Assembly: GCF_030646165.1 (NCBI RefSeq)
Contig: NZ_JAUTDO010000008.1
Span: 124,001 to 188,000, forward strand
From: Conexibacter sp. CPCC 206217
GTDB taxonomy: Bacteria > Actinomycetota > Thermoleophilia > Solirubrobacterales > Solirubrobacteraceae
DNA length: 64,000 nucleotides
Direction of reading: 5' to 3'
In this document: piece by piece, positions 28,528-37,642 of the stretch
Position numbering within the stretch: position 1 is the stretch's first letter
How the letters are laid out: the number at the start of each line of letters is the position of its first letter
Made by a program: the position numbers and the translations under genes
Notes under the pieces: model-generated
What the model was told of the DNA's origin: nothing
Databases searched by the model: none
What the model saw: the letters and a program-made list of their open reading frames with translations, nothing else

Positions 28528-30134
28528 CCCTGGTCGATCGCCGGCCAGCAGTAGCGATGGGGCGGGACGGTCTCGCCGCCCCACGCGTCCAATCGGTCGA
28601 TCAGCTCGGCGACGCGGGCGACGGGGCGGACGATCGCGGGCAGGCCGGCGAGGTCGTCGTCGACCGCGGCCAGCGGCGGGCGCAGGCCGAGGCCGTTGCC
28701 GAGGCGCGCCTGCAGGATCTCCGACTCGTAGGCGGCCCAGCGCTCGCGTCCGGCGGCGTACTCGGGCCGGTCGCGGTAGACGAACACGACGTGCTGGCAG
28801 CCGTGCGTGCGCATCCGGTCCTTCCCGTCGGCGCACGGCTGCTTGGGGCCGACGTTGGTCGACATGAAGCCGCCCTGGACCAGGGGGCTCGGGCGATCGA
28901 CCGTCGCCTGCGCGCTGTAGCTGTCCTGCGGCCGCAGCCCGACGACCTCCAGGTACGCCCGCAGCAGCTCCTGCGGCGTCGCCGGCAGGTAGGGGAACGG
29001 CGACGGCACCGGCGGCGGGTGGTGGACCTTCAGGTGGACGGCGCGGCCGATCGCCTCCCAGTTGAGCACCTCGACGTGGATGCCCGCGTCGGCGAGCTGG
29101 TCGGGCGCGAGCGCGACCGGGGCGGCGTCGCGCATCCGCGCGAACGTGCCCGAGGACTCCTGCGGATGCAGCGCGACGATCCCCTTCACGAGCGTCACCA
29201 GCTCGCCGGCGCTGTCGTCGCTGCCGCTGCCCTTCAGCGCACGGAACTCGGAGATGCGCGCGAGCCCGGCGCACCGCTCCGGCCCGATCCCCGCCGCGAG
29301 GCAGAACGCGAGCGCGAGATCCTCGTCGAGCACCGACGGCTCTCCGAGCCGCCGCGCGACCCAGCGATCCTCGCCGCGGAAGGAGGTGGCGACGAGCGGC
29401 GCGGCGGAGGGACCTCCCGCCGCCCCCGCCGCATGCACCACGTCCCACTCGACCACGCGGCCGCGCTCCGAGTACGGCGTCACCGGCCCGCTGATCCGGT
29501 CCGGGACGCGGTAGACGCCGAAGATCAGGTCGGGGCGGGCGGCGAGGCCCGATTCCCGCAGGTACGCGAGCAGCTCGGCGAGCTGCGTCTCGCCGCGCGT
29601 CGCGATCCGGCTGATCGCCGTCGGGACCGCGTCGGGCGCGGCGAACGGGGCGCGGATCAGGTCGCGCGCGCGGCGCTCCTCGGCGGCGAGGCGGGCGCGC
29701 TCGACGGGGTCGGAGACCTGCTTGACCTCCTGGATCCCGAACGACTGCCGCAGCGCCTGCTTGAACTCGCCCTTGCGCTGCGCGCGCAGCTCTCTGACGA
29801 CCGGGAGCGTTCCCTGCTGCATCATGCTCGCCTCGATCTCGGCGGGCGAGGCGAAGTCGCCGATGCCGGCGCCGTGGACGTATCTGCCCGCCGGTCCCTC
29901 CAGCACGCGCGTCTGCTCGGAGATCCGCTTCGCCTCCTCCCACGCGGCCTGTGACGCCGCGCGGCCCTGCTCGACCTGCGCCATGTTCGCGTCGTATGCG
30001 GCGCGCTGCTCGGGCGTCAGCGACGCAAGGCTCGCCTCGATCTGCGCCTGGTCGACCCCGTTGCGTGCGGCGTCGATCCCGCGCATGAAGTTCGACGGCT
30101 TGAATGCCAGCGCGACGTTCTTCAGGAATCCCAT
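28524..30134 (-). CDS. Hypothetical cytosolic protein, 536 residues
   Basis: The protein starts MGFLKNVALAFKPSNFMRG, continues with a long helical, Gln/Glu/Arg-rich N-terminal third (IEASLASLTPEQRAAYDANM), then a mixed region that lacks transmembrane segments. A possible start 12 bases upstream (GTG at 30146) is less likely. The C-terminal part contains CQHVVFVYRDRPEYAAG. No known domain recognised. It is coupled by ATGA to a membrane protein, so the two probably work together. Confidence 0.7.
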   Translation of the reverse strand: MGFLKNVALAFKPSNFMRGIDAARNGVDQAQIEASLASLTPEQRAAYDANMAQVEQGRAASQAAWEEAKRISEQTRVLEGPAGRYVHGAGIGDFASPAEIEASMMQQGTLPVVRELRAQRKGEFKQALRQSFGIQEVKQVSDPVERARLAAEERRARDLIRAPFAAPDAVPTAISRIATRGETQLAELLAYLRESGLAARPDLIFGVYRVPDRISGPVTPYSERGRVVEWDVVHAAGAAGGPSAAPLVATSFRGEDRWVARRLGEPSVLDEDLALAFCLAAGIGPERCAGLARISEFRALKGSGSDDSAGELVTLVKGIVALHPQESSGTFARMRDAAPVALAPDQLADAGIHVEVLNWEAIGRAVHLKVHHPPPVPSPFPYLPATPQELLRAYLEVVGLRPQDSYSAQATVDRPSPLVQGGFMSTNVGPKQPCADGKDRMRTHGCQHVVFVYRDRPEYAAGRERWAAYESEILQARLGNGLGLRPPLAAVDDDLAGLPAIVRPVARVAELIDRLDAWGGETVPPHRYCWPAIDQG

Positions 30135-30248
30135 CGTGCGGCGCACCGTACGCCGGCCGCCGCGATCCGTCAGTGTCGGATCGGTCTCGCGTCGGTGTCA
30201 CGGCCCACGTCGCCGCGGTTGCGACGGCGCCGCGGCGGGACGCCGCGC

Positions 30249-31028
30249 TCACCACGTCACCGGTCCGTCGTCGTCGAAGAAGCCGCCCGTCGGTCCGTCG
30301 TCGGGCAGCGTCGCCAGCCTGATCGCGATGCGCGCGCCCTGCTCGGGCGTCCGGACTCCGCGGAAGCCGTTGAAGTCGGTCGCGACGTGACCCGGTGCCG
30401 CGGCGTTGACCTTGATCGCGGTGCTCGCCAGATCGCGCGCGTAGTGGACGGTGATCGCGTTCAGCGCCGTCTTCGAACTGGAGTACGGCATCGACGGTCG
30501 TCCCACGAAGGCCCCCTCGTCGCCGAGCGATCCGCGCAGGCTGGAGACGTTGACGATCCGCGGCGCGCGCGCCGCGAGCAGCAGCGGCAGCAGCGCGTGG
30601 GTGACGGCGACGACGCCGAAGACGTTCGTCTCGTAGACGACGCGAAAGTCGTCGGCGGTGGCGTCGGCGGCGCTCGTGCGGACCGCGGTGCCGGCGTTGT
30701 TGACGAGCACGTCGAGGCGGCCGAAGCGCTCCGCGACGAACGCCGCGGCGGCGTCGACCGAGTGCTGGTCGGTGACGTCGAGCTGCAGCGGGACGACGGC
30801 GACGTCGCCGGCCGTTCGGTGGGCTGCACCGCGCGAGTCGTCGTCGGCGGTCGCTCCGCGCGCGTCCGCGGTCAGCTCGGCGGCGGCCGCCGCCCCGCGG
30901 GCCTGATCGCGCGAGCCGAGCAGGACGGTCATTCCGGTACGGGCGAGGCCCTGTGCGATCGCCTTGCCGATTCCCTTGTTGGCGCCGGTCACGAGCGCGA
31001 CCGGTTGATCTGGGCGGTTGGTTTCCAT
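30249..31028 (-). CDS. Short-chain dehydrogenase/reductase
   Basis: 259 residues. TGANKGIGKAIAQGLA is the NADP-binding TGxxxGIG, followed by NNAG, the catalytic Ser in VNVSSLRGS, and YSSSKTALN as the YxxxK motif. A short Ala/Asp-rich insert lies at about residues 50-72. The ATG at 31028 sits inside one of two palindromic operator copies, with a TATAGT element 7 bases before it, so the transcript may be leaderless. The gene is divergent from a MarR regulator that presumably represses it. The substrate is unknown. Confidence 0.88.
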   Translation of the reverse strand: METNRPDQPVALVTGANKGIGKAIAQGLARTGMTVLLGSRDQARGAAAAAELTADARGATADDDSRGAAHRTAGDVAVVPLQLDVTDQHSVDAAAAFVAERFGRLDVLVNNAGTAVRTSAADATADDFRVVYETNVFGVVAVTHALLPLLLAARAPRIVNVSSLRGSLGDEGAFVGRPSMPYSSSKTALNAITVHYARDLASTAIKVNAAAPGHVATDFNGFRGVRTPEQGARIAIRLATLPDDGPTGGFFDDDGPVTW

Positions 31029-31063
31029 GTAAACCACTATAGCGCGTGGTTGTCATGTAAACC
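31020..31063. promoter_or_regulatory. Doubled MarR-type operator in the SDR/MarR divergent region
   Basis: Two 16-base palindromes occur 28 bases apart: GGTTTCCATGTAAACC (31020-31035) and GGTTGTCATGTAAACC (31048-31063). The first is GGTTT-N-CATG-N-AAACC with a perfect inverted repeat apart from the centre; the second has one arm changed. Between them is CTATAG. A dimeric repressor such as the adjacent MarR protein would be expected to bind both, covering the promoter and start of the SDR gene. Confidence 0.7.
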
Positions 31064-31084
31064 CGTCGCTATGCTTCCGCTCAC

Positions 31085-31531
31085 ATGACCGAACCGCTCA
31101 CGCCCGACGAGCTGCGCCTCTGGCACGCCTGGAAGAACGCCGGCGAGCGGGTGCGCGCGCGGGTCGTGCACGACGTCGCCGCGGCGACGGACCTGTCCGA
31201 GCCCGACTTCGGCGTGCTCGACCGGCTCGTCAAGCTCGGCGGCGGCGGACGGCTCGCTCAGCAGCAGTTGGCGGATTCGATGCGCTGGTCCAAGAGCCGG
31301 CTCTCACGTCATCTGACGCGGATGCAGGCGCGCGACCTCGTCACGCGCCGCGCACGCAGAGACGGGCCGGGGACCGCGGTCGCGATCACGCCGGCCGGCC
31401 GCCGTGCGCTCGACGCGGCACTTCCGGTCCACGCCGACGCCGTCCGTCGTCACCTGACCGACCGCATCACGCCGGACGAGGCGCAGCTCGTGCTGGCGCT
31501 CGCCGAGCGGCTGCAGCGCGAACGCGACTGA
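31085..31531 (+). CDS. MarR-family transcriptional regulator
   Basis: 148 residues, full MarR length. The winged helix is visible: LAQQQLADSMRWSKSRLSRH (HTH) and RRARRDGPGTAVAITPAGRR (wing). N- and C-terminal helices form the dimer interface. It is divergent from an SDR gene with two operator palindromes between them, the usual arrangement of a MarR repressor autoregulating and controlling an oxidoreductase. The inducer is unknown. Confidence 0.88.
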   Translation: MTEPLTPDELRLWHAWKNAGERVRARVVHDVAAATDLSEPDFGVLDRLVKLGGGGRLAQQQLADSMRWSKSRLSRHLTRMQARDLVTRRARRDGPGTAVAITPAGRRALDAALPVHADAVRRHLTDRITPDEAQLVLALAERLQRERD

Positions 31532-31582
31532 CGCGCCGACGGCGCGCCGCGCCGCACCGTGCCGCGCGCCGTCGCGGCGCCG
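31532..31582. terminator. Bidirectional hairpin between convergent marR and treY
   Basis: GCGCCGACGGCGCGCCGCG is answered by CCGCGCGCCGTCGCGGCGC about 10 bases later, giving a long GC stem with a few mismatches. It fills the space between the stop codons of the MarR gene and of treY, so it can end both transcripts. Confidence 0.6.
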
Positions 31583-31585
31583 CGG

Positions 31586-33625
31586 CTACGAATCGCGCTC
31601 GAGCAACGCCAGCCCGTACGCGTCTACCAGGTCGTCGACCCGCGTCTCGGCGTCCAGTGCGAACCCGCCGCGGTCGGCGAGGACGCTGCGCCAGGAGCCG
31701 AACAGGGCGGGTGGGAGCGTCAGCACCGCGTCGTCCCAGGCGCGCACGCCGACGACCACGATCGCGTCATCGCCGCGCGCGAAGGCGCACACGCCCGGTC
31801 CCGCCTCAAGCGGCAGATACGACCCGCCGGTGAAGCTCGCGGGCCGCCGCTCGCGCAGCGCCAGCGCCCGCACGATCAGGTCGAGCTTGCGCGTCTCGTC
31901 GGTCGCCTCCGCGCCGTCGCGCAGCGAAGCGAGCAGTCTGCGCCGCAGCTCCCAGTCGACCGGCCGGCGGTTGTCGGGGTCGACGAGGCTGAGCGCCTCC
32001 AGCTCGTCGCCCTGGTACACGTCCGGCACGCCCGGGACCGTCAGCTTCAGCAGCAGTTGCGCGAGCGCCGAACGACGCCCCTCGGCCACGACCCGCTCCA
32101 GGAACGGCTCGAAGTCGTCGAGGAACGGGCGGTGCGTCAGCAGCGCGGTCGCGAACTCGACCGTACGCGCCTCGTGGCGCTCGTCGGGCTCCGCCCAGCT
32201 GCTCGTGCGCTTGCCCTCGCGCAGCGCCTTCACGAGGTAGCCGCCGAGCCGCTCGGCGGAGATCGGCCAGGCACCCGCCAGCGTCTGGTAGATCAGGTAC
32301 TCCTCGGTCGCGTCGGGGATCCCGTCGGCGCGCAGGTCGGCGGTCAGCTCGCGCCAGGCGAGCACTCGCTCCCGCCACTCCTCGGCCATCCCCGCGAGCG
32401 CGCCGATCCGCGCGCGCACGTCGCCGGAGCGCTTCGTGTCGTGCGTCTGCGTCTCCAGCAGGTTGTGCGGGAAGCGGCGCGCGCGCAGCGCGTTGGCGGC
32501 GTGGAAGTCGGCGACGGTGAGCGAGAAGCGGGCCGGCTCGCCGCCGACCTCGTTCAAAGCGGTCAGCCGCATGTCGCGGTAGAAGGCGGTGTCCTCGATG
32601 CCCTTCGCGGTCACCGGCGGCGAGGTCTGCTGAAAGCGCGTGACGAACTCGTCGTGGCCGCGCTCCTGCAGCGTCAGCACGCGCTGCAGCCGCTCGGACA
32701 TGTCCGCCGCGGCGATCGCGGCGCGGTCGTCGTCGCTCACGGACGCAGGGCCGGTGGCCGGCTCCACATACGTCCGATAGCGCGGCAGGGCCGCCATCGC
32801 GTCCGCGATCCCCGGCTCGTCCAGCTGCGTCCGCAGCCGCGCGATCTCGCGCGCGAACGTCGTCGTCGCCAGCAGCACCTGGGCTTCGAGCGCGATCTCG
32901 TGGAACGGTCGCGACTCGCCCGTGACCTCGGCCGCCAGCCGCGTCAGCACCGCCTCGCCCGCGGGGTCGACGAACAGCGCCGTCGCATCGTTGAGGAACT
33001 CGTAGCCGACGGTCCCCTCGACCGGCCAGTCGGGCAGCTGCTCGGCGGGCGCGTCGAGGCTGAGGATCTTCTCGACCCAGACATGCTGCGCGCCCTCGTC
33101 GCGCAGCCGGCGCAGGTACGCGGCCGGGTCGGCGAGCCCGTCGGGGTGGTCGACGCGCAGGCCGTCGATCACGCCCTCGCGCACCAGTTGCAGGATCTTG
33201 CCGTGCGTCGCGGCGAACACGTCCGGGTCCTCGACGCGCAGCCCGACGAGGTCGTCGATGTCGAAGAAGCGCCGGTACCAGCCGTCGGCCGGGTCGTAGT
33301 CGAAGTACTTCGGCCGCAGCGACTCGTCCGTCCACCACGGGTTCTCGTCGCCGACGCCCATGTGGTTGGGCACGATGTCGAGCACGATCCCGAGGCCGGC
33401 CGCCGCCAGCGAGCGCAGTCCCTCCTCGCCGCCCAGCGGCTCGCTGACGCGCGACGGGTCGACGACGTCGTAGCCGTGCGTCGAGCCGCTGCGCGCCTGC
33501 AGCGAGGGGGAGAGGTAGAGATGCGAGACGCCCAGATCGCGCAGGTACGGGACCAGCTCCGCCACCGCGGCGAAGTTCAACTGCGGCGACAGCTGCAGGC
33601 GGTAGACCGCGCGCGGGACGCTCAT
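31586..33625 (-). CDS. treY: Maltooligosyltrehalose synthase
   Basis: 679 residues, near the low end for TreY (about 700-800 in many bacteria). RAVYRLQLSPQLNFAAVAEL and LYLSPSLQARSGSTHGYDVV are the typical TreY N-terminus, with LDIVPNHMGV next. IDGLRVDHPDGLADP carries the catalytic Asp of the GH13 barrel, and KGIEDTAFYR and VPDVYQGDE are conserved later motifs. It converts the reducing end of a maltodextrin to a trehalose unit, the step before TreZ. Last gene of the operon. Its start overlaps a 9-codon micro-ORF (ATGA) that contains its ribosome site GAGGGGG. Confidence 0.92.
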   Translation of the reverse strand: MSVPRAVYRLQLSPQLNFAAVAELVPYLRDLGVSHLYLSPSLQARSGSTHGYDVVDPSRVSEPLGGEEGLRSLAAAGLGIVLDIVPNHMGVGDENPWWTDESLRPKYFDYDPADGWYRRFFDIDDLVGLRVEDPDVFAATHGKILQLVREGVIDGLRVDHPDGLADPAAYLRRLRDEGAQHVWVEKILSLDAPAEQLPDWPVEGTVGYEFLNDATALFVDPAGEAVLTRLAAEVTGESRPFHEIALEAQVLLATTTFAREIARLRTQLDEPGIADAMAALPRYRTYVEPATGPASVSDDDRAAIAAADMSERLQRVLTLQERGHDEFVTRFQQTSPPVTAKGIEDTAFYRDMRLTALNEVGGEPARFSLTVADFHAANALRARRFPHNLLETQTHDTKRSGDVRARIGALAGMAEEWRERVLAWRELTADLRADGIPDATEEYLIYQTLAGAWPISAERLGGYLVKALREGKRTSSWAEPDERHEARTVEFATALLTHRPFLDDFEPFLERVVAEGRRSALAQLLLKLTVPGVPDVYQGDELEALSLVDPDNRRPVDWELRRRLLASLRDGAEATDETRKLDLIVRALALRERRPASFTGGSYLPLEAGPGVCAFARGDDAIVVVGVRAWDDAVLTLPPALFGSWRSVLADRGGFALDAETRVDDLVDAYGLALLERDS

Positions 33626-33651
33626 CGAAACCCGACCCCCTCGACGCTCAT
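33622..33651 (-). CDS. 9-codon coupling micro-ORF between glgX and treY
   Basis: The frame ATG...TGA encodes MSVEGVGFR. Its ATG overlaps the glgX stop and its TGA overlaps the treY ATG, both as ATGA. It contains the GAGGGGG ribosome site for treY. It probably lets ribosomes finishing glgX reach treY by re-initiation. A functional peptide is unlikely. It may simply be a chance frame, though a matching case occurs between glgE and treS. Confidence 0.4.
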   Translation of the reverse strand: MSVEGVGFR

Positions 33652-35786
33652 GCGATCCGCCGCAGGACCTTCAACGAGCGCGACCGCACCAGCAGCTCGC
33701 TGCGCGCCTCGAAGCGGCCTTCGCCGGGCACGATTCTCGCCTCGTAGGTGCACAGCTCGTGCGTCCAGGCGCCGCCGTACGCGGCCGCCGGCAGCGTGAA
33801 CGTCGCGTCGTCGTGATGGGCGTTGAACAGCAGCAGGAACGAGTCGTCGAGGATCCGCTCGTTTCTGATCGTGCGCGTCGCGGTCGCCTCGCCGTTGAGG
33901 AAGACCCCCAGCACGAGGCTCTCGGGCGCGTCCCAGTCGCGCTGCGTCATGCGGTGGCCGTCGGGCCGGAACCACCACACGTCGGGGAGCCTGTCGCCCT
34001 CCGGATCCGCGCCGCGCAGGAAGTCGTGGCGGCGGAAGATCGGGTGGTTGCGGCGCAGCTCGATCAGCCGCCGCGTGAACGCGACCTGCTCTCTGCGGTC
34101 TTCGAGCAGGCTCCAGTCGTACCAGGAGATCTCGTTGTCCTGGCACCAGGCGTTGTTGTTGCCGCCCTGCGTGCGGCCCAGCTCGTCGCCGCCGAGCAGC
34201 ATCGGCACGCCCTGCGACAGCACCAGCGTCGTCAGCAGGTTGCGCTGCTGACGACGGCGCAGTCTGGCGATCGTCGGGTCGTCGGTCTCGCCCTCGATGC
34301 CGCAGTTCCAGGAGCGGTTGTCGTCGGTCCCGTCGCGGTTGCTCTCGAGGTTCGCCTCGTTGTGCTTCTCGTTGTAGGTGACGAGATCGCGCAGCGTGAA
34401 GCCGTCGTGCGCGGTGACGAAGTTGATCGACGCGAACGGGTCGCGGCCGTCGGCCTCGTACAGGTCGGCGGAGCCGCTGAAGCGCTGCGCGAAGTCCGCG
34501 ACGCCGGCCGCACCGCGCCAGAAGTCGCGCATCGTGTCGCGGTAGATCCCGTTCCACTCGCTCCACAGGACCGGGAAGTTGCCGACCTGGTAGCCGCCGG
34601 GGCCGACGTCCCACGGCTCCGCGATCAGCTTCACCTGGCTGAGGATCGGGTCCTGGTGGATCGTGTCGAAGAACGCCGACAGGCGGTCGACGTCGTACAG
34701 CTCGCGCGCCAGGGCGCTGGCGAGGTCGAAGCGGAAGCCGTCGACATGGCACTCGGAGACGAAGTAGCGCAGCGAGTCCATCAGCAGGCGCAGGACGGCC
34801 GGCTGGCGCGCGTCGAGCGTGTTGCCCGTGCCGGTGTAGTCCATGTAGTGACGCAGGTCCTCCGGCACGAGCCGGTAGTACGTGCGGTTGTCGACGCCCT
34901 TGAACGACAGCATCGGCCCGAGGTGGTTGCCCTCGGCGGTGTGGTTGTAGACGACGTCGAGGATCACCTCGATTCCCGCTCTGTGCAGCGCCTTCACCAT
35001 CCCCTTGAACTCGCGCACCTGCTCGCCGTGCTGGCCGGTCGCGGCGTAGGCGGCGTGGGGGGCGAAGTAGCCGATCGAGCTGTAGCCCCAGTAGTTGGTC
35101 AGGCCCTTGTCGAACAGGAAGCTCTCGTCCACGATGTGGTGGATCGGCAGCAGCTCGACGGCGGTGACGCCCAGCTCCTTGAGGTACCCCAGCGCCGCCT
35201 CGGAGGCGAGCCCGGCGTAGGTGCCGCGCAGGTCCTCGCGCACCTCCGGGTGCGTCATCGTGAAGCCTCTGACGTGGGTCTCGTAGATGACCGTGTCGTG
35301 CCAGGAGTTCCTCGGCGGGTGGTCGCCCTCCCAGTCGAACGAGGCGTCCACGACGACCGACTTCGGGATCGCCGGCGCGGAGTCCTCGTCGTCGCGCTCC
35401 ATGTCGGCGTCGTCGGGCACGTCGGCACCGCCGGGCACGTACGGCAGCGTGTTCGCCTTGTCCCAGCCGACGCCACCCTCGATCGCCTTCGCGTAGGGGT
35501 CGATCAGCAGCTTGGCGGGGTTGAAGCGGTGGCCGCTTCTGGGGTCGTACGGTCCGTGGACGCGGTAGCCGTAGCGCTGGCCGGGCCCGATCCCCGGCAC
35601 GTAGCAGTGCCAGTGGTGTGCTCTGACGTGCTCCAGCTCCAGCCGCGTCTCACGGCCGTCCTCGTCGAACAGGCAGAGGAAGATCCGCTGCGCGTACTCG
35701 GAGAAGATCGCGAAGTTGACGCCCTCCCCGTCCCACGTCGCGCCGAGCGGGAACGGCTCGCCGAGCCACAGCTCGTAGGCGCTCAT
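33648..35786 (-). CDS. glgX: Glycogen debranching enzyme
   Basis: 712 residues, normal length. The protein has the N-terminal CBM48-like part (GEPFPLGATWDGEGVNFAIF), then the GH13 barrel: VILDVVYNHTAEG (region I), DGFRFDLASALARE (nucleophile Asp), LIAEPWDVGPGGYQ (acid Glu) and VTAHDGFTLRD (region IV). This is the GlgX/isoamylase type that removes short alpha-1,6 branches from glycogen. In this operon it supplies linear maltodextrins for TreY. Start overlaps treZ stop as ATGA. Confidence 0.93.
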   Translation of the reverse strand: MSAYELWLGEPFPLGATWDGEGVNFAIFSEYAQRIFLCLFDEDGRETRLELEHVRAHHWHCYVPGIGPGQRYGYRVHGPYDPRSGHRFNPAKLLIDPYAKAIEGGVGWDKANTLPYVPGGADVPDDADMERDDEDSAPAIPKSVVVDASFDWEGDHPPRNSWHDTVIYETHVRGFTMTHPEVREDLRGTYAGLASEAALGYLKELGVTAVELLPIHHIVDESFLFDKGLTNYWGYSSIGYFAPHAAYAATGQHGEQVREFKGMVKALHRAGIEVILDVVYNHTAEGNHLGPMLSFKGVDNRTYYRLVPEDLRHYMDYTGTGNTLDARQPAVLRLLMDSLRYFVSECHVDGFRFDLASALARELYDVDRLSAFFDTIHQDPILSQVKLIAEPWDVGPGGYQVGNFPVLWSEWNGIYRDTMRDFWRGAAGVADFAQRFSGSADLYEADGRDPFASINFVTAHDGFTLRDLVTYNEKHNEANLESNRDGTDDNRSWNCGIEGETDDPTIARLRRRQQRNLLTTLVLSQGVPMLLGGDELGRTQGGNNNAWCQDNEISWYDWSLLEDRREQVAFTRRLIELRRNHPIFRRHDFLRGADPEGDRLPDVWWFRPDGHRMTQRDWDAPESLVLGVFLNGEATATRTIRNERILDDSFLLLFNAHHDDATFTLPAAAYGGAWTHELCTYEARIVPGEGRFEARSELLVRSRSLKVLRRIA

Positions 35787-37642
35787 CGGGCGCTCACCAG
35801 GGCGCCCGAGAGGGCGGGGAGCTCGACGGCCGCGCCGACCTCGGCGTCGTCGTCGGCACTCGCGTCAGCCGCTTGCACCGCCGCGTTCGCACGCAGCTCG
35901 GTCGCGCCCGGGTGCGTCGCGAGCACCAGCCGCGCGGCGTCGCCGCCGGCCGGCACCGTCGCGGGCACCGCGCCGAAGTTCATCAGCAGCGTGTGCTCGC
36001 CGCGGTGCACGCGCAGGCAGCCGGTCAGCGGATCCAGTTCGACCGCGTCGACGTCGTCCTGGCCCAGCTCGCGGCGCGTGCGCAGCAGGTCGCGGTAGAG
36101 CTGCGCCAGCTCGGGGTCCGCGGCGCGCGTCAGCTTCGAGCGCTCGAACGTCGCGAGGGCCTGTGGATCGGGTACTTCTTCGCCGCTGAAGGCGGCGAAC
36201 GCGGCGAACTCGCGACGGCGTCCCTCTCTCGTCGCGATCGCGATCTCCGCGTCGATGTGGTCGCTGAAGAAGAGGAACGGTGCGTCCTCTCCGTATTCCT
36301 CGCCCATGAAAAGCATGGGGGTGAACGGTGCCAGAAGCACGCAGAAGGCGGCGAGCGGTCGCACTTCGCGCGGCAGCCGATCGCCGAACGCGCGGTTGCC
36401 GACCTGGTCGTGGTTGGCGCTGAAGACGACGAACTGGCGTGCCGGCCGGTCCAGCGCGGGAGCGCCGAAACGGCGTCTGCGCGAGGGCGAGTAGTCGCCG
36501 TCGAAGACGAACGGGCGCTGGAACGCCTTCGCGATCTGCGCCAGCTCGCCGAAGTCGGCGTAGTAGCCCTCGCGCTCGCCGGTCAGCACGACGCGGATCG
36601 CGTGGTGGAACTCGTCGGCCCACTGCGCGTCGCAGCCCCAGCCGCCGAGCCGCTGCGGGCGGATCACCTTCGGATCGTTGAGCGCGCTCTCGGCGATCAC
36701 GATCGGCGCGTGCGGCGGCGCGACGGTCGCGCCGTCGCCCGATGCGGCGCGCGCGGCGGCGACGGCGGCGGCGCGCTCGGCGCCCGCGGCATGCACCCGC
36801 GCCGCGATCTCGCTGACGATCGGGCGGGCGGAGTCGTCGTAGATCGCGTGGATCGCGTCCAGGCGCAGGCCGTCGATGCCGAAGTCGCGGACCCAGCCCT
36901 CGGCACTCTGCAGCACCCATTCGCGGACCGGATCGCACTGCTCGTCGTCGTAGTTGATCGCCTTGCCCCACCACGTCTCGTGCTTGGCGGTGAAGTAGGG
37001 GCCGAACGCCTCCATCGCCTTCACGCCGGAGGCGCCGAGGTGGTTGTAGACGGCGTCGAGGATCACGCCGAGGCCGGCGTCGTGGGCGGCCGCGACGAGG
37101 CGAGCGAGCCCCTCCGGACCGCCGTAGCTCGACTGCGCGGCGGAGATGTAGACGCCGTCGTAGCCCCAGCCGTGGTGGCCGGGGAACTCGGCGACCGGCA
37201 TCAGCTCGATCGCGGTCACGCCCAGCTCGGCAAGCCCGGCGAGCTGCGGGATCGCGGCGTCGAACGTGCCCTCGGCGGTGAACGTGCCGACGTGCAGCTC
37301 GTACAGCACGAGCCCGTCGGGGTCGACGCCGTGCCAAGCGCCGGCGCCGCGTGCGAGCCGCCGCGGGTCGACGACCCGCGAGCTCCCGCGCAGCCCGTCC
37401 GGCTGCCAGCGCGTGGCGGGATCGGGCAGCGCGTCGCCGTCGAGCACGAAGCGGTAGTCGTCGCCGTGCGCGGCCGCCAGGGTGACCGACCAGAAGCCGG
37501 CCTCCTCGGGCGCGAGCGGGTGGCGCTCGCCGCGCAGCTCCAGCTGAGGGCTGCGCTCCGGCGCCCACACCCGGAACTCGACTGTCCCGTCGCCCAGCGG
37601 CGTCGCGCCGTGGCGCCGCTCCCACGGATACGCCGTCGTCAA
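35783..37642 (-). CDS. treZ: Maltooligosyltrehalose trehalohydrolase
   Basis: 619 residues from a TTG at 37642, chosen because the first later ATG/GTG codons would cut into the N-terminal domain, a GGAAGGGA ribosome site lies 7-8 bases before it, and it overlaps the glgB stop (TTGA). ELMPVAEFPGHHGWGYDGVY, VILDAVYNHLG, DGLRLDAIHAIYDDS (nucleophile) and IVIAESALND (acid) identify TreZ rather than GlgB. It hydrolyses the bond next to the trehalose unit made by TreY, releasing trehalose. An Ala-rich insert lies at about residues 280-310. Confidence 0.93.
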   Translation of the reverse strand: MTTAYPWERRHGATPLGDGTVEFRVWAPERSPQLELRGERHPLAPEEAGFWSVTLAAAHGDDYRFVLDGDALPDPATRWQPDGLRGSSRVVDPRRLARGAGAWHGVDPDGLVLYELHVGTFTAEGTFDAAIPQLAGLAELGVTAIELMPVAEFPGHHGWGYDGVYISAAQSSYGGPEGLARLVAAAHDAGLGVILDAVYNHLGASGVKAMEAFGPYFTAKHETWWGKAINYDDEQCDPVREWVLQSAEGWVRDFGIDGLRLDAIHAIYDDSARPIVSEIAARVHAAGAERAAAVAAARAASGDGATVAPPHAPIVIAESALNDPKVIRPQRLGGWGCDAQWADEFHHAIRVVLTGEREGYYADFGELAQIAKAFQRPFVFDGDYSPSRRRRFGAPALDRPARQFVVFSANHDQVGNRAFGDRLPREVRPLAAFCVLLAPFTPMLFMGEEYGEDAPFLFFSDHIDAEIAIATREGRRREFAAFAAFSGEEVPDPQALATFERSKLTRAADPELAQLYRDLLRTRRELGQDDVDAVELDPLTGCLRVHRGEHTLLMNFGAVPATVPAGGDAARLVLATHPGATELRANAAVQAADASADDDAEVGAAVELPALSGALVSAR

